NCBI GenBank assembly: GCA_005788585.1
Contig: SYBY01000024.1
Coordinates: 1 to 16,254 of the forward strand
DNA length: 16,254 nucleotides
Reading direction: 5' to 3'
Origin: Actinomycetota bacterium
Lineage (GTDB): Bacteria > Actinomycetota > Thermoleophilia > Solirubrobacterales > Solirubrobacteraceae
Shown here one piece after another: positions 6,509-13,569 of the stretch. Both the position numbers and the translations under genes were made by a program. Position 1 is the first letter of the stretch. The number at the start of each line of letters is the position of its first letter. The notes beneath the pieces were generated by a model. That model did not search any database. It was not told the DNA's origin and saw only the letters and a program-made list of their open reading frames with translations.

Positions 6509-7144
6509 TCACGTCCTTCGGAAGACCGCCCGGTAGCGCGGCGGCGCGCCCGGAGAGCCCACAACGTCGACCTGTTCGGCGGCCAGCCCGGCCGTCCCGA
6601 AGGCGTCGATCTCCGCCCGTGCGAGCGGCCACGGCGGACCGTCCGGGATCTGAGCGTCGTCGACCCTCGCCGTCGCGACCACGATGAGGGTGCCCCCGGG
6701 CGCGACGGTGCCGGCGATCGCGGCGATCGCTGCCTCGTGCACGGCGATCGGCGTGGACTGCACGGTGAGCACCTCCACGACGAGGTCGAACGCGCGACTC
6801 CACGCCGCCGGCAGCGCGAGCAGGTCGGCGACGCCGTAGTCGACGGTCGAGCCGGGGAACCGCCGCCTGGCCATCGCGACCGCCGACGGGGAGACGTCGA
6901 AGGCGACGACGTCGAAGCCGAGCCCCGCGACGAACTCTGCGTCGTCGCCGGTGCCGCTGCCGACCACGAGCGCGCGGCGGCCGGCGCCGCGCAGGCCCTC
7001 GGTCCACGCGGCGAGCAGCGGGTGCGCCTCGCCGCGATGCCACGGCAGCGCGCCGTCGCCCGCGGCGGCGGCGTCGTACATGCGCTCGAACATGGCGGGG
7101 AGGTCGGGGTCGGGCATCGGGGTCATCGGGTCCGGGCGAAGCAT
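6509..7144 (-). CDS. Class I SAM-dependent methyltransferase
   Basis: 211 aa. The Rossmann methyltransferase motifs are present in order: motif I ALVVGSGTGDDAE (58-70), the acidic residue after strand 2 (D83 in VVAFDVSP), DLLALP (107-112), motif II DLVVEVL (120-126), and APGGTLIVV (148-156). The N-terminal LPWHRGEAHPLL (33-44) resembles thiopurine-methyltransferase-like proteins that act on small molecules. The true substrate is unknown. ATG 7144 is taken as start, with GCGGATG just upstream; ATG 7126 or 7117 are alternatives. It is divergent from the reductase gene at 7259, and a large inverted repeat lies between the two. Confidence 0.82.
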   Translation of the reverse strand: MLRPDPMTPMPDPDLPAMFERMYDAAAAGDGALPWHRGEAHPLLAAWTEGLRGAGRRALVVGSGTGDDAEFVAGLGFDVVAFDVSPSAVAMARRRFPGSTVDYGVADLLALPAAWSRAFDLVVEVLTVQSTPIAVHEAAIAAIAGTVAPGGTLIVVATARVDDAQIPDGPPWPLARAEIDAFGTAGLAAEQVDVVGSPGAPPRYRAVFRRT

Positions 7145-7165
7145 CGCATCCGCAGCCAGCGGTCA

Positions 7166-7208
7166 CCTCGACGCGAAACCCCCGATAGTTGTCGGTTTCG
7201 CGTCGAGG
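7166..7208. repeat. 15-bp perfect inverted repeat in a divergent intergenic region
   Basis: CCTCGACGCGAAACC (7166-7180) is the exact complement of 7194-7208, with a 13-nt spacer. An alternative inner fold pairs CCGA (7182-7185) with TCGG (7192-7195) on top of a 13-bp outer stem. It lies between the methyltransferase and reductase starts. It could be an operator for both genes, a cruciform or REP/MITE-like repeat, or an RNA hairpin in the 5' leader of the reductase gene. Confidence 0.75.
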
Positions 7209-7258
7209 ATGCGCCTGGCCGCGATGAGTTTCCAGCGTCACTCGAGTCAGGACTGCCG

Positions 7259-7816
7259 ATGCCACACGTGATCTATGAGATGGGCGTCTCGGCCGACGGC
7301 TACATCGCCGGGCCAGACGGGACGTTCGACTGGGCGACGCCCGACGAGGAGCTCCACCGCTTCCACAACGAGCAGGCGCGTACGCTCGCCGGCCACCTGC
7401 TGGGCCGCCGTCTGTACGAGACGATGGTCTACTGGGAGACCGCCGACGACCCCTCAGACACCTCACGCGAGTTCGCGGCGATCTGGCAGGCGCTCCCGAA
7501 GGTGGTGTTCTCGCGCACGCTCGACGCGATCGTGGGGGCGAACACGAAACTCGCGCGCGGTGACCTGCGCACCGAACTGGCCGCGCTCCAGGAATCGGTG
7601 CAGGGCGACGTCGCGGTGGGAGGCGCCGGTCTCGCCGCCGAGGCCGCCCGTCTGGACCTGATCGACGAGTACCGGCTCTTCGTCTACCCGGTGGCGGTCG
7701 GCGGCGGTGTCCCGTTCTTTCCTCACGGGCACCGGGTGGACATGGACCTCGTCGAGACCCGCACGTTCAGCTCGCGCGTCGTCTACCTGCGGTGTCGGGC
7801 GGCCGGCCGATGCTGA
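7259..7816 (+). CDS. RibD C-terminal / DHFR-family reductase, first of a tandem pair
   Basis: 185 aa from ATG 7259; longer upstream extension of the frame is noncoding. It matches the dihydrofolate-reductase-like family related to RibD (yyaP/yajV type): MGVSADGYIAG (8-18), the dinucleotide-site LLGRRLYETM (47-56), DVAVGGAGLAAE (117-128), and YPVAVGGGVPFF (143-154). Such proteins probably reduce an unknown substrate with NADPH; the substrate is not evident. It overlaps the next gene by 7 bp, and the two proteins are clearly paralogous and equal in length, so they arose by tandem duplication and may form a heterodimer (inference). CAGGA lies 6 nt upstream of the ATG and is a plausible ribosome site. 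Confidence 0.86.
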   Translation: MPHVIYEMGVSADGYIAGPDGTFDWATPDEELHRFHNEQARTLAGHLLGRRLYETMVYWETADDPSDTSREFAAIWQALPKVVFSRTLDAIVGANTKLARGDLRTELAALQESVQGDVAVGGAGLAAEAARLDLIDEYRLFVYPVAVGGGVPFFPHGHRVDMDLVETRTFSSRVVYLRCRAAGRC

Positions 7817-8367
7817 TCTGCTCGATGGGCGTGTCGGTGGACGGCTTCATCGCCGACCGTGACGGTGACTTCCTCTGGACCGCGCCCATCGACGAACTGT
7901 TCGCGTTCCACGTGCAGGAGGTGGGCAAGCTCGGCGGCTACCTGCTGGGCCGCCGGCTCTACGAGGCGATGCTCGTCTGGGAGACGGATCCGTCGATGCG
8001 GGACACCGAGGCCAAGGCCACGTTCGCCGACATCTGGTGCGCGCTGCCGAAGGTCGTCTTCAGTCGCACGCTCGACAGCGTCCAGGGCAACGCCCGGCTT
8101 GCCTCGGCACCACTGGCCGACGAGGTCGCTGCGGCGCTCGACGCCACGGACAAGGACGTGTCGATCGGCGGCGCCGGCCTGGCGACGCAAGCGTTCGAGC
8201 TGGGCCTGCTCGAGGAGCTGCGCATGTTCCGCTATCCGGTGGTTGTCGGGGGTGGCACGCCGTACCTTCCGCCCGTCACGGAAACCGTTCCGCTGGACCT
8301 GATGGAGACCAGGACGTTTGGTGAGCGTGTGATCTATGAGCGTTATCGCCGCACCCGTCGCGGCTGA
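7810..8367 (+). CDS. RibD C-terminal / DHFR-family reductase, second of the tandem pair
   Basis: 185 aa from ATG 7810. A GTG at 7792 would add six residues, but homology with the preceding paralogue begins at the ATG. It shares MGVSVDGFIA, YLLGRRLYEAM, ALPKVVFSRTLD, SIGGAGLA and YPVVVGGGTPY with the gene at 7259, in the same order and spacing. The role is inferred to be NAD(P)H-dependent reduction of a small molecule. The ATG overlaps the end of the first gene, which indicates coupled translation. The stop at 8365-8367 is only 17 bp from the stop of the convergent ABC1 kinase gene, and no terminator hairpin fits between them. Confidence 0.86.
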   Translation: MLICSMGVSVDGFIADRDGDFLWTAPIDELFAFHVQEVGKLGGYLLGRRLYEAMLVWETDPSMRDTEAKATFADIWCALPKVVFSRTLDSVQGNARLASAPLADEVAAALDATDKDVSIGGAGLATQAFELGLLEELRMFRYPVVVGGGTPYLPPVTETVPLDLMETRTFGERVIYERYRRTRRG

Positions 8368-8384
8368 TCCCGGCACCGCCCACG

Positions 8385-9806
8385 TCAACGAGTGGCGAGA
8401 AACGCCGCCTCCGCCCGTCCCAGCTCCGTCACCGGCGGTCCACCATGCAGGTACTCCGCCGCGATCGCGCCCCAGTTCGCCCCGGCCCGCAGCTGGCTCA
8501 GCGTCACGGCGACGATGCCGTGCATCCGCCGGATCAGCAGCGACTCCGGCGGGAGCGTGAACTGGTTGACCTGGAACTTGGAGGCGGCGCGTGCTTCCGC
8601 GTCGGGACGCTCGCGCCCGCGGTGGTCGCGGCTGTCCTCCGGGGAGAACCGGCGCTTGCCGGGCCGGGCGTACCAGCCGATCGCCATGCGCATGACCCGC
8701 AGCGCCCAGTCGGGATCGACGACCGCTGCACGATCTGCCGGGAGGTACTCGCCGGAGATCAGCGCGGCCTTCACCGCGGCCGGGTCGTCGTCGCGCACCG
8801 CCGCGTTGATGGCACGCTCGGCCGCCACGCGCTCCGGGCTCAGGTCGCGCAGCAGGCCGAAGTCCAGGAAGCAGACGCGGCCGTCGGCGCACAGCAGGTA
8901 GTTGCCCGGGTGCGGGTCGCCGAGCGCGATCCGGTCGCGGTACAGCAGCCCGAGGAAGAAGCGGAAGACGATCTCGCCGTATCGGTCGCGGGTGGCCTCG
9001 TCGTCGCGGCGGACCTCTTCGAAGCGCTCGCCCTCGACGTACTCAGAGACCAGCACGCGGCGGGTCGACAGGTCCGTGTGGACGTGTGGCACCCGCGCGA
9101 ACGGATGCCCGCGCAGGAGCCGCTCGATGCGGCGCTGGTTCTGCGCCTCCAGCTCGTAGTCGAGCTCCTCGCCGATGCGCTCGCGCAGCTCGGTGGCGAG
9201 CGCCTTGCCGTCGAGCCCGGGCGCCAGGCGCTTGACGAGCGGGAGCAGCATCGTCGCGTTGCGCAGGTCGGTGTCTACCGCCTCGGCGACGCCTGGGTAC
9301 TGGATCTTCACGACCACGTCCGCGCCGTCGAGCGTGGTCGCCCTGTGGACCTGCCCGATCGACGCGGCGGCGAACGCGCGCTCGTCGAAGTCGGAGAAGA
9401 TCCGCGACAGCGGCCCGCCGAACTCCTGGCGCATGAGCTTCTCGAGGTCGCCGAACGGGACCGGCGGCACGTCGTCGCGTAGGGCGGCGAGCTTGCGCTG
9501 CAGCTCGTCCTGCTGATCCTCCGGGAGGCCGTCGAACTCGATCATCGACAGCATCTGGCCGACCTTCATCGCGGCGCCGCGCATCTGGCCGAGCTGGTCG
9601 ACGAGCTGCCCGACCAGCGCGGCGGTCCGGTCGTTCTGCGCGGCCTCGGCGCGCTCGGGGGTGCGGACGCGGTTGGCGGTCCGCATCCCGGCCCAGCGCA
9701 GGCCCTGACCGGCGACCAGCCCGCCGACCCGCGCCGTGCGTGCCACCCGGCCGGTGGGCAGCTTGCCCGCGTCGGGGGCCAGGTCGTCCTCGGGCTCCAC
9801 GCTCAC
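8385..9806 (-). CDS. ABC1/AarF (UbiB) family atypical kinase
   Basis: 473 aa. The signature of the ABC1 (ADCK/UbiB) family is complete: KxGQ motif K81-V-G-Q84 in AAMKVGQMLSM, the Ala-rich loop FAAASIGQVHRA (145-156) replacing the usual Gly loop, lysine K167 in VVVKIQYPGV, ExD E214-L-D216, catalytic DPHPGN (297-302), and metal-binding D315-F-G. In bacteria such proteins support isoprenoid-quinone or membrane-lipid metabolism and have ATPase activity; the exact role here is unknown. No C-terminal transmembrane anchor is visible. GTG 9806 is the chosen start (GTG 9800 is an alternative). It lies 45 bp downstream of the glycosyltransferase stop on the same strand and could be its last operon member. 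Confidence 0.9.
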   Translation of the reverse strand: MSVEPEDDLAPDAGKLPTGRVARTARVGGLVAGQGLRWAGMRTANRVRTPERAEAAQNDRTAALVGQLVDQLGQMRGAAMKVGQMLSMIEFDGLPEDQQDELQRKLAALRDDVPPVPFGDLEKLMRQEFGGPLSRIFSDFDERAFAAASIGQVHRATTLDGADVVVKIQYPGVAEAVDTDLRNATMLLPLVKRLAPGLDGKALATELRERIGEELDYELEAQNQRRIERLLRGHPFARVPHVHTDLSTRRVLVSEYVEGERFEEVRRDDEATRDRYGEIVFRFFLGLLYRDRIALGDPHPGNYLLCADGRVCFLDFGLLRDLSPERVAAERAINAAVRDDDPAAVKAALISGEYLPADRAAVVDPDWALRVMRMAIGWYARPGKRRFSPEDSRDHRGRERPDAEARAASKFQVNQFTLPPESLLIRRMHGIVAVTLSQLRAGANWGAIAAEYLHGGPPVTELGRAEAAFLATR

Positions 9807-9851
9807 CCGTCCAACGTACAGAGCGGGAGGTTTCGGCCCGATGCGGCGGGC

Positions 9852-11093
9852 TCAGCGTGCGGGCGTCGGCACGCGCCGCGTGGCCAGCTCCTCCACCGCC
9901 CGCGCGGCGGCCACCGGCCCGCCGGCCTGCGCGAACGCCGCAGCGATCCGCTCCGCGCCGGGTCGGCACGCCATCGCTGCGCGCGTCGCGTTGCGCAGGC
10001 GCGTCGCGGTCAGCTTGCTCGCCGGCAGCCGTGTGCCGGCCCCTGAGACCTCGACGCGCCGCGCCACCTCCAGCTGGTCGCGGCCGAAGGGCACCGCACA
10101 CACCGGCACACCACGCGCGATCGCCTTCTGCGTCGCGCCCATCCCGCCGTGGGTGATCGCGCACGCCGCGCGGTCGAGCAGCGCGGCGTGGGGGACGAAC
10201 GGCAGGACCCGCGCGTTGGCGGGGACGTCCAGCGACGAGCCGTCGACGGCGGGCAGCGTCGCGACGACCTCGACCGGCTCGTCGGCGAGCGCGTCGAGTG
10301 CGGTGCGCACGAGCCGCCCGTCGTCCTGGAACTCCGACGATGTCGTGACGAGTACGAGCGGCCGTTCGATCTCGTCCAGCCACGCGGGCGGGGTGGCCGG
10401 CGGATCCCACGCGCACGGTCCGATGAGGCGCACGTTCGGCGGCCAGTCGCGCCGCGGGTACTCGAACGGCTCGGCGGTCATGTACAGCAGCAGCGGTGGG
10501 CGGGTGAACATCGTCGTCGCGTTGATGGGCCCGAGGCCGAGGCCGGCGCGGACCTCGTTGAGCCGGCTGACGATGACCCGTTCGACCGTGCCGAAGACGA
10601 GCGGGCGCAGTGCCCGGTCGCGTGCGCGCCCCAGGGGTCCGCGTGCGGGCGGGAGGCCGGGCCCGAACGGCGGGGCGTCGCGGGAGGGCAGCGGCAGGGG
10701 GTAGGGGCAGAACGCCGCCCACGGGCCGCCCCACGCTTCAGCGGCGGCCATGGCGCCCCAGCACTGGATGTCGACGATCACGAGGTCGGGCTGCTCGGCG
10801 GCGATGGCGGCCTGCAGGTCGGGGGCGTCGTGCTCGGCTCGTGCGCAGAAGGTCTGGACTGCTCGGCGCAGCGCGGCCTGCGGCTTGCGTTCCTGCCAGT
10901 CCTCGTGGGGGATGGCTTCGATCGCGGGGGCGATGGCCTCAGCCGCGAACCCGCGGTCGTGCATCAGCTCGACCTCGGAGGCGAGGGTGCGCACGGTGAC
11001 GGCGTGGCCGGCGCGGTGCAGCTCGTCGAGGATCGGCGTCAGCGGGAACAGGTGCCCGCGCGCCGGGGAGGTGTAGGCGAGGATGCGGGTCAT
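9852..11093 (-). CDS. GT1-family (MGT/UGT-like) glycosyltransferase
   Basis: 413 aa, GT-B fold. The N-terminal acceptor half has ARGHLFPLTPILDELHRAGH, with the presumed catalytic base H14. The C-terminal donor half contains THGGMGATQKAIARGVP (314-330) and PFGRDQ (335-340), the nucleotide-sugar binding motif of macrolide and plant-type glycosyltransferases. It likely glycosylates a small hydrophobic compound such as a macrolide or polyphenol, for detoxification or tailoring (inference). The frame is open far upstream, but ATG 11093 matches the family start. It overlaps the tetR stop by 4 bp (ATGA), so the regulator and enzyme are translated together, consistent with an inducible detoxification unit. 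Confidence 0.88.
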   Translation of the reverse strand: MTRILAYTSPARGHLFPLTPILDELHRAGHAVTVRTLASEVELMHDRGFAAEAIAPAIEAIPHEDWQERKPQAALRRAVQTFCARAEHDAPDLQAAIAAEQPDLVIVDIQCWGAMAAAEAWGGPWAAFCPYPLPLPSRDAPPFGPGLPPARGPLGRARDRALRPLVFGTVERVIVSRLNEVRAGLGLGPINATTMFTRPPLLLYMTAEPFEYPRRDWPPNVRLIGPCAWDPPATPPAWLDEIERPLVLVTTSSEFQDDGRLVRTALDALADEPVEVVATLPAVDGSSLDVPANARVLPFVPHAALLDRAACAITHGGMGATQKAIARGVPVCAVPFGRDQLEVARRVEVSGAGTRLPASKLTATRLRNATRAAMACRPGAERIAAAFAQAGGPVAAARAVEELATRRVPTPAR

Positions 11094-11680
11094 GCGAGCC
11101 GCTCGGCGAGCTCGAGGATCGCGGTCTCGGTCTGACGGCGGCTGAGCGCCCGGTCTCGCCGCAGGAGCTTCCAGACGAGCACGTCGGTCACGGCGATGCA
11201 CTGCGCCAGGCGGCGGGCGCGCGCGGCGCCACGGAGCGACGACAGCGCCGGCGCGAACGCGCGCTCGCACCACGCGGCGTGGTAGGCACGACCGCGGTCG
11301 GCGATCTCGGCGAGCGCGGGGTTCGACGCCTCGGCGGCCAGCAGGCGCACGACCGCGTCGCCGACCCGCTCGTAGTGATCGACCAGGCCGCGGATGGCCC
11401 CGCCGAGGTCGTCGGCCACGCCGGGGTCGCGCTCGGCTTCGATCCGGGTGGCCTCGCGCTCGCCGGCGGCCGCGAACAGCCCCTCGCGACTGCCGAACCG
11501 GCGCAGCACCGTCTGCTTCGTCACGCCGGAGCGGCGCGCGACCTCCGCGACGGAGACCTGGTCGGTGGGCTGCTCCCAGAAGACCTCGATCGCGGCGTCC
11601 ATGATCCGCTCGGCGGTCTCCTGCGCGGCCTCCGCGCGGGCGGTCATGCGATAGGGGCGCTTGGCCGTCGCCATATTCAT
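11090..11680 (-). CDS. TetR-family transcriptional regulator
   Basis: 196 aa from ATG 11680; ATG 11674 is an equally good start. The N-terminal HTH is typical: KRPYRMTARAEAAQETAERI leads into MDAAIEVFWE, then VSVAEVARRSGVTKQTVLRRFGSREGLFA with recognition helix KQTVLRRFG. The remaining helical domain would bind a ligand, possibly the substrate of the co-encoded glycosyltransferase (inference). The open frame extends to TTG 11716, but KRPYR-type N-termini usually begin close to this ATG. No Shine-Dalgarno precedes either ATG, so the message may be leaderless. A 33-bp dyad covers both start codons and suggests self-repression. The gene overlaps the glycosyltransferase by 4 bp. Confidence 0.88.
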   Translation of the reverse strand: MNMATAKRPYRMTARAEAAQETAERIMDAAIEVFWEQPTDQVSVAEVARRSGVTKQTVLRRFGSREGLFAAAGEREATRIEAERDPGVADDLGGAIRGLVDHYERVGDAVVRLLAAEASNPALAEIADRGRAYHAAWCERAFAPALSSLRGAARARRLAQCIAVTDVLVWKLLRRDRALSRRQTETAILELAERLA

Positions 11681-11704
11681 GTGACGGAAGGTAACGCGAA
11701 TATG
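11672..11704. promoter_or_regulatory. 33-bp concentric dyad at tetR start, candidate TetR operator
   Basis: The outer arms CATATTC (11672-11678) and GAATATG (11698-11704) are perfect complements. The inner arms GTGAC (11681-11685) and GTAAC (11691-11695) match 4 of 5. Both pairs share one centre at 11688. This double symmetry is typical of a site bound by two regulator dimers. On the minus strand the outer arm CATATT could serve as a -10 element, so binding would block tetR-glycosyltransferase transcription. It also covers the tetR start codons. Confidence 0.7.
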
Positions 11705-11716
11705 TCCGGGTGGCAA

Positions 11717-11884
11717 CTACGCGGCGACGCGCCGGCGGCACTGCCGGCCGAGCACGAGCGTCCCCGCAGCCGCGCGCACGTCCGGGCGCACGGCGCGTAG
11801 CGGCACGGGGAAGCGCACCGCCCGCGCGGGTATCCGGCCGACCGGCCGATGGGCGGGCGGGGCGGTGATGAGCGTCGGCGTCAC
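11717..11884 (-). CDS. Possible small arginine-rich protein, unrecognised
   Basis: A 55-aa frame from GTG 11884, preceded by AAGGA 8 nt upstream, in the gap between the SRPBCC gene and tetR. The product begins VTPTLITAPPAHRPVGRIPA and ends in RQCRRRVAA. It is proline- and arginine-rich, with no predicted membrane segment. I do not recognise it. It may be a real small gene, a gene remnant, or chance reading in very GC-rich DNA where long open frames are common. It lies in line with the upstream operon. Confidence 0.25.
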   Translation of the reverse strand: MTPTLITAPPAHRPVGRIPARAVRFPVPLRAVRPDVRAAAGTLVLGRQCRRRVAA

Positions 11885-11924
11885 GCCCCGTCCTTCGCCA
11901 TCGACCTCCGCGCGCCTGCCTGGG

Positions 11925-12359
11925 TCAGCCCTCCAGCACCTCCCCGAGGAGGTCCAGGCACGTGGTCCAGCCACCCCGGTGCGAGCGCACCGCCTCCTCG
12001 TCCCACAGCCCGCTGTGCCGGAAGCGCACCGTCGTCGCGCCGTCGATCTCCTCGAAGTCGATCTCGATGAGCATGCGGGTGGGCTGGTCGTCCCAGAGCC
12101 ACGTGAACGACAGGCGGCGCGGTGGGTCGATCTCGGTGTACAGACCGCCGCCGCCGTAATCCTCGCCGGTCTCCGGGTTGTGCATGACGACGCGGACGGC
12201 GCCCCCGACGCGCAGGTCCACGCTGGCCTCGGGGGTCACGAAGTTCCGCTGGCCGCGAAACCAGCGGCGCAGCACCTCCTCGCTCGTCCACGCGTCGAAG
12301 ACCGCCTGGGCCGGCGCGTCGTAGGTGCGCTCCAGGTGGAGGGTGAGGTCCTCGCTCAT
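11925..12359 (-). CDS. SRPBCC / AHSA1-type (START-like) domain protein
   Basis: 144 aa, one START/Bet v1-like domain of the AHSA1 group. The opening TYDAPAQAVFDAWTSEEVLRRWF is the classic signature, followed by EIDPPRRLSFTWLWDD and ending GWTTCLDLLGEVLEG. These proteins bind a hydrophobic ligand in a cavity; the function of most bacterial members is unknown. They are often found beside ArsR-type regulators, as here. The ATG overlaps the stop of the 43-aa gene (ATGA), and no good ribosome site is seen, so translation is probably coupled. It is the last clear gene of the arsR operon. Confidence 0.88.
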   Translation of the reverse strand: MSEDLTLHLERTYDAPAQAVFDAWTSEEVLRRWFRGQRNFVTPEASVDLRVGGAVRVVMHNPETGEDYGGGGLYTEIDPPRRLSFTWLWDDQPTRMLIEIDFEEIDGATTVRFRHSGLWDEEAVRSHRGGWTTCLDLLGEVLEG

Positions 12360-12487
12360 GCGCCGGGCCCCCGGTGGCGCCGGAGGTGCACCGACATCCA
12401 CACGCGCGCGAGCGCGAGGGCCGTTCCCGCGCCCGCCACCGCGGGGAGCAGTTCTTCGACCGGCACGCCACCGACGTGCGCGATCAC
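12356..12487 (-). CDS. 43-aa small membrane protein in the arsR operon
   Basis: The start GTG 12487 overlaps the DUF899 stop (GTGA), and its stop overlaps the SRPBCC start (ATGA). So this short frame exactly fills the gap with 4-bp overlaps on both sides. The product opens with VIAHVGGVPVEELLPAVAGA, then one hydrophobic segment (about 13-33) and a basic tail RRHRGPGA. That suggests a single-pass membrane peptide with a cytoplasmic C-terminus. The HVGGVPVEE(L)LP opening resembles small unannotated actinobacterial proteins I recall, but I cannot verify this. Function unknown. The overlap geometry is the main evidence that it is real. Confidence 0.72.
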   Translation of the reverse strand: MIAHVGGVPVEELLPAVAGAGTALALARVWMSVHLRRHRGPGA

Positions 12488-13233
12488 GCCGCGCCGCCCG
12501 ACGCCACCCGGGAGTGCTCCATGGACTGGGCGAGCTTCTCGTCGAGCTGGCCCTCCCACGGGTCGGTCTGCAGGTGGTACTCGTCGTGGCGGTTCCACCA
12601 GGCATACGGCGGGCTCTGCGGGTAGCCCTCCGGCGAGTCCTCCCACTCCTCCTGCCGGCCGCGCGCGGTGCGGTCGAGGTAGCTCCAGGTGCTGCCGAGC
12701 GCCTCGTCGCCGCGGTCATGGACGTAGTACGTGCGCAGGACCTGGTCGCCGTCGCGCAGGAACACGTTCGTGCCGTGCCAGTCGTCGACGCCGAAGTCCT
12801 TGTCCCAGTCGTCGGTGATCGTGTACCACGGGATCTGCCAGCCCATCTTGGTCTTCAGGCGCGCGATGTCGTCCTGCGGCGCGCGCGACGCGAACGCCAG
12901 CGTGGTGCCACGCGCGTTGAGGTGCACGGGGTGGGCGGTCTGGTCGGCCATCATCGAGCAGCCGACGCATCCCGTCTCCGGGAAGTTCGCGACGCCCGGC
13001 TGGAAGAAGAACCGGTAGATGATGAGCTGGTGGCGGCCCTCGAACATGTCGAGGAGGCTGAGCGGTCCGTCCGGGCCCTCGAACCTGTACTCGCGCTCGA
13101 CGAGCATGCGCGGCATGCGGCGGCGGTCGGCGGCCAGCGCGTCGCGCGCACGGGTGAGCTCCTTCTCCTTGACGAGGAGCTCGAGCCGGGCGGCCTCCCA
13201 CTCCTGGGGTGTGACGATGGGCGGGGTCTTCAT
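12484..13233 (-). CDS. DUF899 family thioredoxin-like protein
   Basis: 249 aa from ATG 13233. DUF899 proteins have a thioredoxin-like fold. The sequence shows VTPQEWEAARLELLVKEKEL, then FEGRHQLIIYRFFFQPG, and C89-V-G-C92 in ETGCVGCSMMADQ, a possible redox-active CxxC. Conserved NVFLRDG and VFRTYY-like (VLRTYYVHDRG) strands and SYLDRTARGRQEEWEDSPEG follow. The biochemical role is unknown; a thiol-dependent reductase or peroxidase-like activity is inference. The frame is open to 13287, but ATG 13233 overlaps the arsR stop (ATGA) and has AAGGAG 11 nt upstream within arsR. It is coupled to arsR and to the small gene downstream. Confidence 0.88.
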   Translation of the reverse strand: MKTPPIVTPQEWEAARLELLVKEKELTRARDALAADRRRMPRMLVEREYRFEGPDGPLSLLDMFEGRHQLIIYRFFFQPGVANFPETGCVGCSMMADQTAHPVHLNARGTTLAFASRAPQDDIARLKTKMGWQIPWYTITDDWDKDFGVDDWHGTNVFLRDGDQVLRTYYVHDRGDEALGSTWSYLDRTARGRQEEWEDSPEGYPQSPPYAWWNRHDEYHLQTDPWEGQLDEKLAQSMEHSRVASGGAA

Positions 13234-13544
13234 GGTGAGGACTGCTCCTTGAGGTAGTCGTCGACGACGTCGAACAGGCGGGTCCACAGGACGCGCTGCT
13301 CGTCCATCCAGTCCGCGGCCTCGCTGAGAACGGCGGGCTCCAGCGCGAGGCGATGCGTGCGGCCGTGCACCTCGCGCGTGATCACGCCCGTCTCCTCCAG
13401 CACCTTCAGGTGCTTGGTGATGGCGGGCTTGGAGACCCCGAACCCGCCGGTGGCGTCGCCGACCGTCGCCGGGCCTTCGGCCAGGCGCTCGACGATGCCG
13501 CGGCGGATCGGGTGTGCGAGCGCCCGGAACGGATCGTTAACCAT
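13230..13544 (-). CDS. ArsR-family transcriptional regulator
   Basis: 104 aa winged-helix repressor. It shows FRALAHPIRRGIVERLAEGP, the recognition helix VSKPAITKHLKVLEETG (37-53) and wing REVHGRTHRLAL. There are no metal-binding cysteines, so it is not a metal sensor of the ArsR/SmtB type. It resembles the subgroup paired with AHSA1 proteins. The frame is open far upstream; ATG 13544 is chosen because the N-terminus MVNDPFRALA is standard. An 18-bp near-perfect palindrome is centred on this start codon. It is the first gene of the arsR-DUF899-43aa-SRPBCC operon and divergent from the membrane protein gene at 13570. Confidence 0.9.
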   Translation of the reverse strand: MVNDPFRALAHPIRRGIVERLAEGPATVGDATGGFGVSKPAITKHLKVLEETGVITREVHGRTHRLALEPAVLSEAADWMDEQRVLWTRLFDVVDDYLKEQSSP

Positions 13545-13553
13545 ATGGTGAAC
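13536..13553. promoter_or_regulatory. 18-bp palindrome over arsR start, candidate ArsR operator
   Basis: The half-sites GTTAACCAT (13536-13544) and ATGGTGAAC (13545-13553) match at 8 of 9 positions. The dyad includes the arsR ATG. TATTGT on the minus strand (13557-13552) could be the arsR -10, giving a leaderless transcript. TATGGT (13544-13549) could be a -10 for the divergent gene at 13570. One bound ArsR dimer could therefore control both directions. Confidence 0.7.
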
Positions 13554-13569
13554 AATAGCATGCGGTGCG

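Noticed and set aside
6737..7258. Long N-terminal extension of the first reductase
   Set aside because: It is antisense to the methyltransferase and crosses the intergenic inverted repeat; family similarity starts at ATG 7259.
6375..7466. 363-aa minus-strand frame and similar long arginine-rich frames (e.g. 9043-10734, 7783-8892)
   Set aside because: These are low-complexity R/A/P/G-rich shadow frames of the high-GC genes, overlapping clearly recognised coding sequences.
11094..11741. N-terminal extension of the glycosyltransferase frame
   Set aside because: It overlaps tetR in another frame and is arginine-rich; the family N-terminus MTRILAYTSPARGH starts at 11093.
12325..13257. 310-aa plus-strand frame opposite DUF899
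   Set aside because: It is the complement of the DUF899/SRPBCC genes with low-complexity composition and no recognisable domain.
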